This document shows, piece after piece, positions 12,218-23,468 of a DNA stretch of 64,000 nucleotides. Location of the stretch: contig CM051027.1 in the NCBI GenBank assembly GCA_027627225.1, positions 43,089,618 to 43,153,617 on the forward strand, written 5' to 3'. Each line of letters starts with the position of its first letter. Within the stretch, counting starts at the first letter, position 1. The notes under the pieces are model-generated. The model worked only from the letters and a program-made list of their open reading frames with translations, was not told where the DNA came from and did no database searches. Both the position numbers and the translations under genes were made by a program. Source of the DNA: Congeria kusceri (Eukaryota; Mollusca; Bivalvia; Myida; Dreissenidae).

Positions 12218-12806
12218 AGTTATATGCATACAAGTCAATCTACAACGGGTAAAATTAGTCTATGAACTGTGTAATTTCGAATCGTTGTACAGTGCTATTT
12301 ATCACAAGCGCTATGCTCAGTAAATACCAATTTAATTAAAAATATGTTAAATTAATAAAATACATTCAAAACTCTCTTTAAAAGTACAAGGCCTTTCCAC
12401 AATTCTTATGCATAGGTAAAAAAATCATAGCAATAGTCAATCGAGTGGCTACGATTGCTCCGCTATATGTACTGAGTCAATACACTGCAGAATGATGTAA
12501 TGTGCAGTTAACCAGTAAACATCACAGATACTATCATAACTATGTGGATAGACATAACATGAATTCACTTGTAGATGCGAACTACATGGATTATTATTAT
12601 TGTTTATTAGTGTTTTAAATCGGATCTATTTCTTGTCATATACTGGTATTCATGGAAAGTGGCATAACATGAAGCCTCACTGCCCAGAGTGCGAAGCGCA
12701 GTAATTTATCAATTTACTGACTCGTAGCCTGCAGAGTAAAGAAGTAGTTCCCTCAAGACAGATTTCTGAATACAACTTCTAAATCCTGTTGGCTTGTGCC
12801 AACAGT

Positions 12807-13050
12807 ATAAAAATCAGCAAGTTAATTGGAATCCACATTGGTGATTGCTGTCAATGCAGGGAATCATATGCTTTTGTTCTGAGATGTGCACAGAAAAACC
12901 TCTGATGTTTTTAATGCTTTCAACATTTCTGTGAGCATGTAGTGTAGTTGGTCTATGTTTTCAGATGTCCACTTAGTTCAAAGTCCGCATTTTTTGAAGT
13001 AGAAAAAAAAATAGTGGAAAAGTGTCCAAAAACTTTCTCATTCTAGTTTT
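12807..13050. other. No recognised feature
   Basis: This is presumed intron between two mobile elements. Nothing supportable is seen. Confidence 0.4.
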
Positions 13051-13540
13051 TACGCCCCCGGATTCTTGATGTGGGATGCATATAGTGATCGTCCTGTCCG
13101 TTCCTCCGTCCGTGACAAGGTTAAGTAGATTTTACTGTTTCGTCTAGCACCAACACTGCTTACGACAACACATGGATACTTACACAGTTGTTGCTTATGG
13201 CCATTCCCTATCCACCGATATCACCCAACCTCACTTTGACCTTGACCTAATTTGGACTTATAATCATTCAAAAGTGCCATTTCTTGGTTAACTAGATTTT
13301 ACCGTTTCGTCTAGTACCAACACCGCTTACTACAACACTTGGATATTTACACAGTTTTTACTTCTGACCGTTCCCAATCCACCCATATTACCCAACCTCA
13401 CTTTGACCTTGACCTAATTTGGAATAAGAAATGGGCTACCCAGCACCAACCGGGGGCACTTTTATTTCAATAAAGCAAGAACAAGATTCTGTGTTTGATA
13501 AACACACAATCTTGTTCTTGCTTTATTGAAATAAAAGTGC
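13051..13540 (+). mobile_element. HINE-like family D ending in a palindrome
   Basis: The 5' motif TACGCCCCCGG..GGGATGCATA is a decayed hairpin, followed by GTCCGTCC-rich DNA. Two core units of about 170 bp carry CTAGATTTTACCGTTTCGTC and CACTTTGACCTTGACCTAA. The 3' part reaches ACCGGGGGCA (inverted copy of the 5' motif) and then runs into the 85-bp palindrome instead of a single stem-loop. Confidence 0.7.
13456..13540. repeat. 85-bp near-perfect palindrome
   Basis: Base x pairs with base 26996-x across the whole span, centred on 13498. Only 13489/13507 and 13497/13499 fail. The centre GTGTTTGATAAACAC is the usual family D 3' stem-loop in inverted orientation, and CTTGTTCTTGCTTTATTG occurs on both sides in opposite orientation. 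Confidence 0.9.
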
Positions 13541-13567
13541 ATTTATTCTCTGAATATATGCACATCA

Positions 13568-14352
13568 CAGGCCTTTTTCTACTGCTCTGACAGGTCTGAT
13601 AGTCGGACCCGTTCCCAATGCCAAATATGCATAATTTTTCCCAATTCTGACCCCAAAATTCCCAATTGTAAATAATGAAAATATGATTGTTCAATACTTT
13701 ACAGCCGATTTTTTCACACTGGCTTAACATTGGGATATCCTCTTATTTAACGTTGACATTGTTTGCAAGGGGAGAACACTCTAATAGCAGTGTAATAAAA
13801 TGGGTAACACAAAGAAAACGATTTGTTTGTTCTCTATCATGATGAAATTTAACATGAATTATGGGCAAATATTTTGTTATTTACACAAGTGTCAGTTAAA
13901 GGAAGGATTTAAATATAAGGAGGTGAAGATTTCATTACAAGTTATCACATATTTTCGCGACCTACGTAGTGTAGGCATACATGATGTTAATTAAAATATC
14001 ATTAAAACTAAATCATGAAGACAGTAGATCCAACAATTTTATTTTGGTTAAGTTGGTCATATTTGGTGATGCTTTTTTAGAAATATTCACATTCTTATAG
14101 GAAATGAGACATGAATATGATTACAAACTCATGGTTGCATAGCTTGCTTACTCATATGTATTTATCACAATTAAGAGTTAAATTAAAATTATTAGTGCTG
14201 TTAAATTCTTATTTATTGATTTAAAACTGTAAATTTCTTCGTTATACTTATGATTTAGCGATACAAATGTTTCCCAATTTTGAAAATTTTACGTCGTTAA
14301 TTTCCCAATTTAACCGAGGTACTTTTTCCCAAAAAGGTCAGAAAACGGCCTG
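13568..14352. mobile_element. Short DNA element with CAGGCC ends
   Basis: The inverted ends are CAGGCCTTTTTCT and the complement of CAGGCCGTTTTCTG, flanked by CATCA on each side (13563-13567, 14353-14357). Subterminal regions are rich in CCCAATT. The short frames inside have no transposase features. A decayed relative may lie at 25190-25320. Confidence 0.55.
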
Positions 14353-14816
14353 CATCAACAAAAACGTATTGCAAACCCGGATCTGTTCAGCAATAGTGTG
14401 TAATACTGTATTTTGTTGACCCAATGACATTTCCACCCGATAGACAATTCAGTATGGCTGTAGGGACAATGTCAATGCCTCAGTCACCCTACCACCCTAT
14501 GTGCAGAGTGTGTAGCATGTTTTTCATGGACAAAGAACCTTTACTTTGGTTAAATATGATCTCAAGTTGGCTTTTCACCGATTAACAGTCAAAATCAAAG
14601 CGCTGAAGGCACTAAACTTGTTCGTTTTTGAGTAACATTGGGCACAACTCACTCTATTCAAATGTTAATATCAACACAAGTTTAAATTAAATAGAACATT
14701 TTCGAAAGGTTTATGGAGCTTGTGTCTAAACAAAAATCTGTCTACAGTTTTGAATATTAGAAATCAATAATAAATTTGAATGACAGTTATAACATCCGGT
14801 TGTACTAGTAGTTACT
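14353..14816. other. No recognised feature
   Basis: No gene or clear repeat boundary is seen between the element at 13568-14352 and the HINE fragment at 14817. Confidence 0.4.
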
Positions 14817-15069
14817 ATGCTTCCCAAAAAAATTTGGGTGAGCATATAGTCGCCGCCTTGTCCATCCGTCCGTCTGTCCTTTTGTCCGTCCCACTTTTTT
14901 GTTCGGAGTTATGGGACTTTGAAGATTTCTGAAATTAGTATATGGTGCACAATCCTTGTCAGGGTTTTTTCTCAGCATCTACTGGACAGATTTTATTCAA
15001 ACTTAATGGAACTCTTCATTACCAAGAGGAGTGGTGCATACGACTAGGATGTTCCGCTTCAATGATTTT
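14817..15069 (+). mobile_element. HINE-like family C, 5' fragment
   Basis: The 5' hairpin TGCTTCCCAAAAAAATTTGG..GTGAGCATA is followed by GTCCGTC-rich DNA and a core unit (TTTTTCTCAGCATCTACTGG, CATTACCAAGAGGA). The same core occurs at 17741-17920. The copy is broken at CAATGATTTT by the family B element that starts at 15070. Confidence 0.65.
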
Positions 15070-16157
15070 TATGCCCCCAAAGGGAACTTCGGGGCATATA
15101 GTAATCACATCGTCTGTCACATATGTCCGGATGTCCGTCACGCTTCTTGTGCGGAGCATAACTCCAGTAGTATTGAAGGGATTCAAATGAAACTTCATAT
15201 AATGATAGAGGAAAATGAGAGGAAGTGCAGAGCACAAGGACCATAACTCTTTCTTCAATATTTACGGAGTTATTGCCCTTTGTTTAATTATCTTGTTCGG
15301 AGCACAACTGCATTAGTATTGAAGGGATTCAAATGAAACTTCATGTAATGATAGAGGACAATGAGAGGAAGTGCAGAGCACAAGGACCATAACTCTTTCT
15401 TCAATATTTAAAGAGTTATTGCCCTTAGTTTAATTTTCTTGTGCAGAGCATTACTCCATTTTATTTGAAGGGATTCAAATGAAACTTCATATAATGATAG
15501 AGGACAAGTCAGAACACAAGGACCACAACTATTTCTTCAATATTTATGGGCTTATTGCCCTTTGTTTTATTTCCTTATGTGAAGCATTAATTTTCTTGTG
15601 TGGAGCATAAACTCCATTAGTATTAAAGGGATTCAAATGAAACTTCATATAATAGAGGACAATGAGAGGAAGTGCAGAGTACAAGGACCATAACTCTTTC
15701 TTCAATATTTATGGAGTTATTGCCTTTTGTTTATTTTTTGTGCAGAACATAACTCCATTAGTATTGACGTTTTTTTTAAATAAAACCACATATATCGATA
15801 GAGGACGTTGAGAGGAAGTGCAGAGTACAAGGACCATAACTCATTCTTCAATATTTATGGAGTTATTGCCCTTTGTTTTTATGTGCAGATAATAACTACT
15901 ACCTTAGTATTGAAGGAATGTAAAATAACACCACATATATTAATAGAGAACATTGAGAGGAAGAGCAGAGTACAAGGACCATAACTCTTTCTTCAATATT
16001 TATGGAGTTATCGCCCTTCAGTTAATTTTCTTGTGCAGACCATAACTCTTTTTGTAGGAAGCGTCTTTTTTTGCCAACATGTAACTGACATTGTGTTGCC
16101 TTCCTCTAACAAACATATGCTTCGGGGGCATACGTTACATCCTGTGACAAGCCTTGT
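15070..16157 (+). mobile_element. Complete HINE-like family B element
   Basis: The 5' hairpin TATGCCCC..GGGGCATA lies at 15070-15098, followed by a GTCTGTCAC/GTCCGTCAC segment. Six core units begin ACAAGGACCA near 15235, 15381, 15517, 15682, 15828 and 15973, a period of about 145 bp. The 3' end has CTTCGGGGGCATACGT, the stem-loop near 16134-16148 and AAGCCTTGTT. Nothing is coded. The phrase ACTCTTTCTTCAATATTTA recurs in each unit. Confidence 0.8.
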
Positions 16158-17232
16158 TGTACTGAGGTTTCATAGATTTCAGGTTAAAGTTTGCGTGAAA
16201 CAACTAAATATATCTATATCTCCTACAAACATGTCTTCAAGGTCATTATATAAGGTCACTGGCTAAGGAACATAACTGTGACCAGCATTTTAGCACAATT
16301 ATGCCCCTTTTTGTAGTGATAAAGGCCAATAACTTGGACAAAGTGGTTGAATAGTCTAGCGCGCTGTCTTGAGACAGCACTTGTTATACTTAGAAATTCA
16401 GGTTAAAGTTTGCATGCTACAACTCTATATCTCTATTTCTACTACAGATATTCAATTTAAACTTCTCACATGCCTTGAGGGTTATTATATAAGGTCACTG
16501 GCCAAGATCCATAACTGTGACCAGCATTTTAGCCGAATTATGACACTTTTTGTACTTAGAAAAGCGTTTTTAAAGTTGGCGTGCAAGAGAAAATTCAGGT
16601 TAAGGTTTGCGTGCAACAAGTACATATATCTAACTAATTGAAACTTCTCACATGTCTTCAGGGACATTATATATGGTCATTGACCAAGGCCCACTCTGAC
16701 CTGCAGAATTATGCCCCTTTTTGTACTTAGAAAATTCAGTTTATAGTTTGCATGCAACAAGTATATATCTCTGCAACCACTACAGATTTTCAATTGAATC
16801 TTCACACATGTCTTCGGGGTAATTATGTAAGTTCACTGACCAAGGCCTATTACTCTTACCTGCAATTTAGCAGAATTATGCCCCTTTTTGTACTTAGAAA
16901 ATTCAGGTTAAGGTTTTGTGCATGTAAAATCTCAGTAACTACATGTACTACAGATATTCAGCTGAAACTTCACACATGTCTTCAGGGTTATAAAATAAGG
17001 TTACTGGCCAATGCACATTATTGTGACAAGTATTTTAGCGTAATTGTGCCGCTTTTTGTACTTAGAAATGTTCAGGTTAAAGCTTGTGTGCAAGTACATA
17101 TCTGGAAATACTGCATATATTCAGTTGAAATTTCACGTTCGTTTTCATGGTCATTATGTTAGAATGACAGAATATATTTACTATCGAAGCGGAGTGAAAA
17201 GTCAAGTGCGCTGTCCTAAGACAGCTCTTGTT
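16158..17232 (+). mobile_element. HINE-like family F, tandem units with two 3' ends
   Basis: About six units of some 140-210 bp each carry ATTCAGGTTAAAGTTTGC, CATGTCTTCA and ATTATGCCCCTTTTTGTA. There are two 3' termini: stem-loop GCTGTC-TTGA-GACAGC (16363-16378) followed by ACTTGTT, and GCTGTC-CTAA-GACAGC (17210-17225) followed by TCTTGTT. The internal terminus suggests two copies head to tail, or a unit expansion that included the end. Confidence 0.7.
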
Positions 17233-17740
17233 GACATCTAAACTTAGAAGGAAAAAAATGGGGACCGAAACACCCGTTAGGTTTAAACAAGGATTCAGTG
17301 TTCAGTGGGTTAGGTTTGGACAGGTTTCAATATAGAACTGCAAAGCACTTCATCTGTGACAAAGTGTATGTGGGGCTTTTAATCACTTTTAGTGATAGAA
17401 CTAGTTGTATGTTTACCACTATGTTATATTCCGTGGAAGAATTAGCGGTCAAAATATCGTTTTTATGAGCCACCTGCTGCCCAATTAAATTTCATGTAAC
17501 ATTTAAATACTTTTCGACTGATGTCTAGAAAACAATTATCAATTGACCGGTTACTAAGTCATTGTGTACACACCACTCAAAAAGTGATGTGTATGCATGT
17601 ACGTTCGCGCATGGTAATTTAAACAACTTTCATATTGATGCACTACCCACTTTCTACCTGTCTACTTTCGAATTGCTTCATTGACCATGTGCAGGACAAT
17701 GGTAAACATGATAAAAGCTAATACCTCTAACTTTCTGAAA
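17233..17740. other. No recognised feature
   Basis: No gene or repeat boundary that I can support. Confidence 0.4.
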
Positions 17741-18136
17741 ATGTAGATCAACTATTGTAGTTGCCGACTTGTTCATCCGTTTTTTTGTCTGTCCCATATT
17801 CATGTCTGGGCTTTTTCTCAGCAATCATTCCCCTGATTTCAGTGAAACTATGGGTAGCCTCATTACCAAGAGGATTGTTCATAGTATCAGATGTTTCTGC
17901 TTCAATGATTTTTAGCTTTACTATTTGAAGAATAGGTGATCTTTCCTAACTATCCTGCTAGCATTGGCCCCAACTTCTGAATTCCGGTCAAAGTTTTGTT
18001 CAAAAGCCTTCTGTCTTCAACACTATGTATATTATTCACTTGAAACTTGGAATATAACATGGTTTGTAACTCCAGCATCAGGCATAACAATCCCCATAAT
18101 TACCATAAGTTTTGTATTTTGACAGTTATGCCCCTT
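17741..18136 (+). mobile_element. HINE-like family C fragment
   Basis: A decayed GTCCCATATTC segment and core (TTTTTCTCAGCAATCATTCC, ATTACCAAGAGGATTG) match 14880-15069. The stretch after 17920 (GGTCAAAGTTTTGTTCAAAA) differs and runs to the next hairpin at 18137. Confidence 0.5.
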
Positions 18137-19140
18137 GTTATGCCCCCCATGGAAGATGGCATGGTATTTTGGTTTGCTTATGTCGGTTGGTCTGTTGGTG
18201 GGTCTATAGGCCGCTCTCTAAGTCCAAGAGTTTTCATTGGATCATCACCAACTTAATGAAAATCTTTGCAGACAGGAATTTCCCCAGGCATTGTGGAGTT
18301 ATTGCCCTTGAATTATCTAAGATTGGTCTTTTTAGCTGTTTTTTTGGCCAACAGTTTTCATCAGATTTTCACCAAACTTGTTTCTGGGCATAATGTCTTG
18401 GCCAAGTTTGATAATCAGCCCGATTGCGCTAGGAATTGTGGAGTTATGGTCCTTGAATTATCTAGAATTGGCCTTTTTAGCCATTTCTGCTCTCTAAGCC
18501 CACCAGTTATTATCCCGTTTGCAATAAATTTGGGAAAAACCTGTGTGGGCATAATATCTTTGTCAAGTTTGATAATCAACCAAATTGCCCTATGAACTTG
18601 GGAGTTATGGCTCTTTGAGTGAACTTAAATTAGCCTTTTTTGCCATTTCCGCTCAGTTTTCATCCGATCTTCACCAAACTTCATGAACATGTTTGTTTGC
18701 ATAATATCGCGGCCAAGGATGATTATCAGCCAAATCGCTCCAGGAATTGTAGAGTTATGGCCCTTGATTTATCTAAATTTTGTAGGGCTGCAACAAGACG
18801 GCGAAACCCATATTGCAATATATTGCGATACAGTAAACCTGTATTGCAATATGTATTAAATACATATTGAATACATATTGACAAAATTAATAGACAAGAC
18901 AAGAACACCTATAATTTACATCTTGTACAAGTATTAACTCAATTTAATTGTTTTTTATCTTAAATACAGTAAAACAGGTAACTACATCAACACAAGCTGT
19001 CAAAAATGATTATTTAAATGTCCAGTTGCCAAACTTCAAACATATCTGGAATAAGTGAATAGAATGTTATAATCACCAACATTCTTAATTTCTTATTTTA
19101 ATTACATGATACAAAGGGAACTGCAGCAATTGAACTAAAG

Positions 19141-19185
19141 TGCATCATCATCCTCATCACCATAATCATCATTATCATCATCCAC
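19141..19185 (+). repeat. Imperfect CAT/ATC microsatellite
   Basis: The stretch runs CATCATCATCCTCATCAC and continues with CATCATTATCATCATC. On the + strand it reads as a His-rich frame, which is a repeat shadow. Confidence 0.75.
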
Positions 19186-19554
19186 TTCTCCATAAAGTAA
19201 TAACAATATATTTTCAAAATTTATTACATCTATATTCGTACAAAAAACTCATAAATAAAGGCATAAATAGTTATTTAATATCTAAACATTCACAATACAT
19301 CATAACACACTATAAACTGCATTTTCGCATATTTTTTTAAATTCTAAAATTTTAATTATATATTCATTATATTTTGTTTTTAATTAATTCATAAGGTGTT
19401 TTTTTTTATCAATATAACAGGTGCATTGAATTTTAATGCATTAATTTTTTTCCTGTTTGAAAAAGGATAAAATCCGTTACAAACACAGGTAACACCTGTT
19501 AAAACTAAGAATATTGATAGCGTGAAGTCATCAATTAGCTGGGCTTCCAAATCT

Positions 19555-19861
19555 GCAAGCCTTAGCAACAACCATAGCAACGGTGTTGGTTTGACTTAAA
19601 AAGTCTTTATGTGACTGCTGAACTGGGGCCATTGTCTAGTAGTTTGTAGTAAGACTGTAACACACTCGGCATTGTCAAGAAGCATCAATCAACACTACTG
19701 TACCTGAACAACACAATTAAGCAATGTCGATAGAGCATTTTTTAATTAATTAAGTGTTCTAGGAGAAATGTCAGGGTGTCAAAAAATCAGAATGTTGTTT
19801 TGCTGCAGAGGATAAATTGGAGGTTTAATCGGGATGATGAAATAAATATGTATTGGAATTA
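19555..19861 (+). repeat. ~300-bp interspersed repeat, copy 1
   Basis: It is similar along its length to 28088-28383 (GCAAGCC..TAGCAAC at the start, TATTGGAATT at the end). A 29-bp piece (19621-19649, CTGGGGCCATTGTCTAGTAG and flanks) is repeated exactly at 20029-20057 inside the LINE endonuclease. It may be the 5' region of that LINE or a separate short repeat. Confidence 0.6.
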
Positions 19862-19903
19862 AAATAGAAATTGTGTTACGATAAAGTATGTCATCTGTTT
19901 ACA

Positions 19904-22900
19904 GCAGGTGATTTAAATGCACGAACTAAGCAAATGTTAGATTATATTCCCGATGATAGCATTTATTTTTTATTTGATACTCAAACTGAATATGTATCAA
20001 ATGAGTCTGATATTGCCGAGAAAAAACAAACTGGGGCCATTGTCTAGTAGTTTGTAGGATACAACACTTGGTAAATCTCTAGTTGAATTATGCTGCACTT
20101 ATTTTATCCACATTCTTAACTGTAGTCTACCTGACGATCAAGACGGAAATTACACTTGCATAACAAATAACGGGGTGAGTGTCGTAGATTATCACATAAT
20201 TTCATAAGATTTGTTTAAGATTGTTACTAAATTTAGTGTCGATTTACGACATGAATCATCATTTACCAGTACGCTCCTCTTTAACCATAAATGTTGACCA
20301 TGGGAATAACGTGCATTTACATCGCCCTATAAGTAACGTCACCAAGCAAATCATACATATTTTTGTTATGATAAATTTAAATGGAAAGAGTCATACAAAG
20401 AATCATTTGTACAAGTATTTACGGAGCTATTTCACTCTGCACAACACGAAATTATGGGAGACATACAAAATAACATAGATAATGCTATTAAAAAGTTTAT
20501 TTCTGTTTACAAACAAGCTGCTAATAATATGAGAATACGCAGTAGTATGTGGTCATATTGTAAATGACTTCATTGTAACCAACCATGGTGGGATAACGAG
20601 TCAGCTAAGCAGAACAAATATGCTGTGTTGAGATGCTTTAGATGGACAAGTAATGAACATGATTTACAGATTTTTCTAAATTCGCGAACAGTGCTTAAAC
20701 ATTTATGTCGACGTAGAAAAGACGATTATAAAAAAACAATGAGATGTAAGCTAGCTGATTCTAGAAATAATCCAAACGCCTTTTGGCAGATTTTAAAACA
20801 GCATCGTATGTAAAATACTTCATTAGAATCAAATATAAACCCAAAGGTTTTGGTAATATATTTTGAAGATTTACTATATAAAAATAATCTACCACCCGCT
20901 ATAACCACTTCTGTTGAAACCGATGATGAACATGATGATATGTTAAATTCCCCAATCACAGAATCTGAAATTTTAAATAGTATTAAACAACTAAAGAATG
21001 GGAAATCAAGTGGTATTGATGGAATTGGAGCAGAATTTTATAAAAATACCTGTCACATTATTTGTCCCATTTTATGTGTTCTATTTAATTCAGTTTTAGA
21101 CACCGGTGTCTTCCCAAACAGCTGGTGTGAAAGCATCATAGGTCCATTACACAAATCTGGGTCTAAATCTGATCCATCGAACTATAGAGGTATTTCTCTT
21201 ATTAATGTTTTGTAAAAGATTTTTTCTAATATTCATTCTAGATTAACTAAATGGGCAGTGTATTTTGACAAAATTGAAGAGTCCCAGGCGGCCTTTCGCA
21301 CTGGATACTCTACCGCAGATAATATGTTTATATTACAAAGTATTGTTAACAAATATTTAACAAAACCGGGAGGGAGATTTTACGATGGATTAGTGCACCA
21401 TGACATATTTTTAAAACTGAACAATACTGGGGTAAAAGGGAAAATATTTAATGTTTTAGTGTCAATGTATTCCAATCTCCAGAGCCGTATTCACGTTCAA
21501 GACCAAAATATAATTAATGCCTACAGATCGGAACGAAACAGTAATGTGTTCAATTTAGCAACCCAATCGTTTAGATGCAATTGTGGTACGCAACAAGGGG
21601 ACGTAACTAGTACAATTCTCTTCAACCTTTATATTAATGAGTTACCCTGCTTTTTAAAAAACGAAGGGCACAGAGGCATATTTATAACTGAACACATCCC
21701 GGACTTAATATGTATACTGTTCGTGGACGATATTGCAAATTGCGCTGAAACAGCAAATAAACAGCATCTCACAATTTTGCGAAAATACGGGTATGTTGAT
21801 AAATGCAAAAAAAGACAGAAATTATTGTTTTTAGACTGTTGGCATAAGCCAACAGGATTTAGTAGTGGTATTCTGAAATCGGTCTTGATGGAACTACATC
21901 TTTACTCTGCAGACTACGAGTCAGTAAATCGATAAATTACTGCGCTTCGATCGCTGAGCATTGAGGCTTCCTGGTATCGATGCTCCTTTCTATGAATAGA
22001 TGACAAGAAATAGATCCGACTTAAAACACTAATAAACAATAATAACAATCCATTCAGTCCGCTTCTACAAGCGAATTCATGTTTTGTCTATTCACATTGG
22101 TATGATAGCATATCTGTGTGTGCTGTTTACTGGTTAACTGCCTATTACATCATATTGCGTAAGTTTAACAACAGTGTATTGACTCAGTAGATATAGCGAT
22201 GCAATAATAACCACTCGCTTGATGATTGCTATTGTTTTTGACGTGTGCATAAGAATTTTGGAAAAGCATTGTAATTCTGAAAAGAGAGTTTTGAATGTAT
22301 TTTACTAATTTATCTTATTTTGATTAAATTGGTATTTATCGAGCAAAGCAGTTGTGATAAAAAACATGAACATTGAAACTTATACGTTTCATCGACTATT
22401 TTTACTCGATGTAGAACCACTTGCATGCGAATAGTTTGCACACAAAATATTTGCCTCCAACGAATTACAAAAAAATAATGATGAGAATGTCATAGATAAA
22501 TAGCATTGAATTAGACACACTCTATATAAGTTTTAATTTGCAAAAGACAGTGATTGTAAACATCAAGATTGGTATAATTCAATAACTGAATAAACTCAAT
22601 GTGATGCATATAAATGCTTTAAATTTCAAACTACTCCAGAAAAATATTTATCTCTAGATTTACCATTTTGTTTTAAAAAGTCATTTGCTATATTTAGATG
22701 TTCAAATCATAAATTAGCAATCGAAACCGGTAGGCATACGCATGCTGATAGAAACGATCGAATTTGTCAATTTTGTATTGAACATTACCACATTTTTTTT
22801 ATATGTCATTGAAAATGAATATCATGCTTTTTTCCAGTGTCCTAAATATGCCCAACAAAGAAAGCATTATTTGTTAAGTTGGTTTAATGGTAATGATAAT

Positions 22901-22915
22901 ATTGAAAAATTGTAG
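19904..22915 (+). pseudogene. Decayed non-LTR retrotransposon ORF2 (endonuclease and RT)
   Basis: The frame-broken ORF2 shows the C-terminal half of an apurinic-type endonuclease (AGDLNART near 19904, then GNYTCITNNGVSVVDYHI near 20135-20200). The reverse transcriptase begins near 20850: LKNGKSSGIDGI, SKSDPSNYRGISLIN, SQAAFRTGYSTADN, GTQQGDVTSTILFNLYINEL, and ILFVDDIA at the active site. A Cys/His-rich tail follows after 22700 (KLAIETGRHTHADRND, ICQFC). An in-frame TAA occurs at 21213-21215. The motif A block with the first catalytic Asp is missing between GGRFY and DGLVHHD. A 717-bp element splits the RT C-terminus at 21835. The 3' end is a TTCTG run at 23119-23134. It is a CR1/L2-like or related clade by feel, and inactive. 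Confidence 0.85.
21835..22551 (-). mobile_element. 717-bp DNA repeat, copy 2, intact
   Basis: This is the reverse-orientation copy of 10749-12806. The left end ACTGTTGGCATAAGCCAACA is a hairpin and the right end is TTGCAAAAGACAGT. It interrupts the LINE after the CKKRQKLLF region. It shows the element's undivided length. Confidence 0.75.
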
Positions 22916-23118
22916 GATCACATGAAGACAACAAATGAACAAAAATTGAGAAAACTCGTGTTGTATGTGTACCATCTTAATATTTGTTAAATTTATATGA
23001 AATAATATTTGAAATACTTGTGAAATTTTGTATTTATCTATGTAACACAACTCTTTTTCAAATTTGCTTGTATGTAAAATATTGTATTATGGGCAGGTGG
23101 CCTTTATTAACAATTAAA

Positions 23119-23134
23119 TTCTGTTCTGTTCTGT
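23119..23134 (+). repeat. (TTCTG)n tail of the LINE
   Basis: ATTCTGTTCTGTTCTGT after GGCCTTTATTAACAATTAAA is typical of short 3' repeats that end non-LTR elements. It sets the 3' boundary of the LINE inside the hAT. Confidence 0.6.
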
Positions 23135-23468
23135 ACTTCTTGAATATGAACATAAATATTTACTTTCAATTTGGATTAATGTGTTTCGCGTATAAGGTAT
23201 CATTTTGAATTACAAATTATTTTGTTAAATGGTGTTTTGTTCATAAATTTCCTTAAATATTCCAGTACATCAAAACCGTATTGCGATACAATATTGCATT
23301 TGCATGTATCGCAATATACCGATATACAGGTATATTGTTGCACCCCAAAAAATTTGTCATTTTAGCTGTTTCATCTCTTTTAAATTTTTTTTATCAAATC
23401 TTCATCAAACTTGATAAACATCTTTGTGGAATAATCTACCTAATAGCAATAGGAACTGTGGAGTTATG

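Larger units (their letters stand above)
10749..12806 (+). mobile_element. 717-bp DNA repeat, copy 1, interrupted
   Basis: The left end is ACTGTTTTGCAAATTAAAAC and the right end is CTGTTGGCTTGTGCCAACAG followed by T. A reverse-orientation copy is intact at 21835-22551 (717 bp). Removing the 1336-bp element nested here plus one 6-bp duplication leaves 716 bp, so both ends are well set. Termini share only ACTGTT, the right end is itself a small hairpin, and no coding frame or clear target duplication is seen. Confidence 0.75.
18783..23348. mobile_element. hAT-like element, itself interrupted
   Basis: The ends are TAGGGCTGCAACAA and the complement of TTGGGGTGCAACAA. Flanking octamers AAATTTTG (18775-18782) and AAAATTTG (23349-23356) differ at one base, as expected of an old 8-bp duplication. 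Subterminal DNA on both sides has repeated TATTGCAATAT/TATTGCGATAC. No hAT transposase frame remains; the interior is mostly a LINE. Confidence 0.7.
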
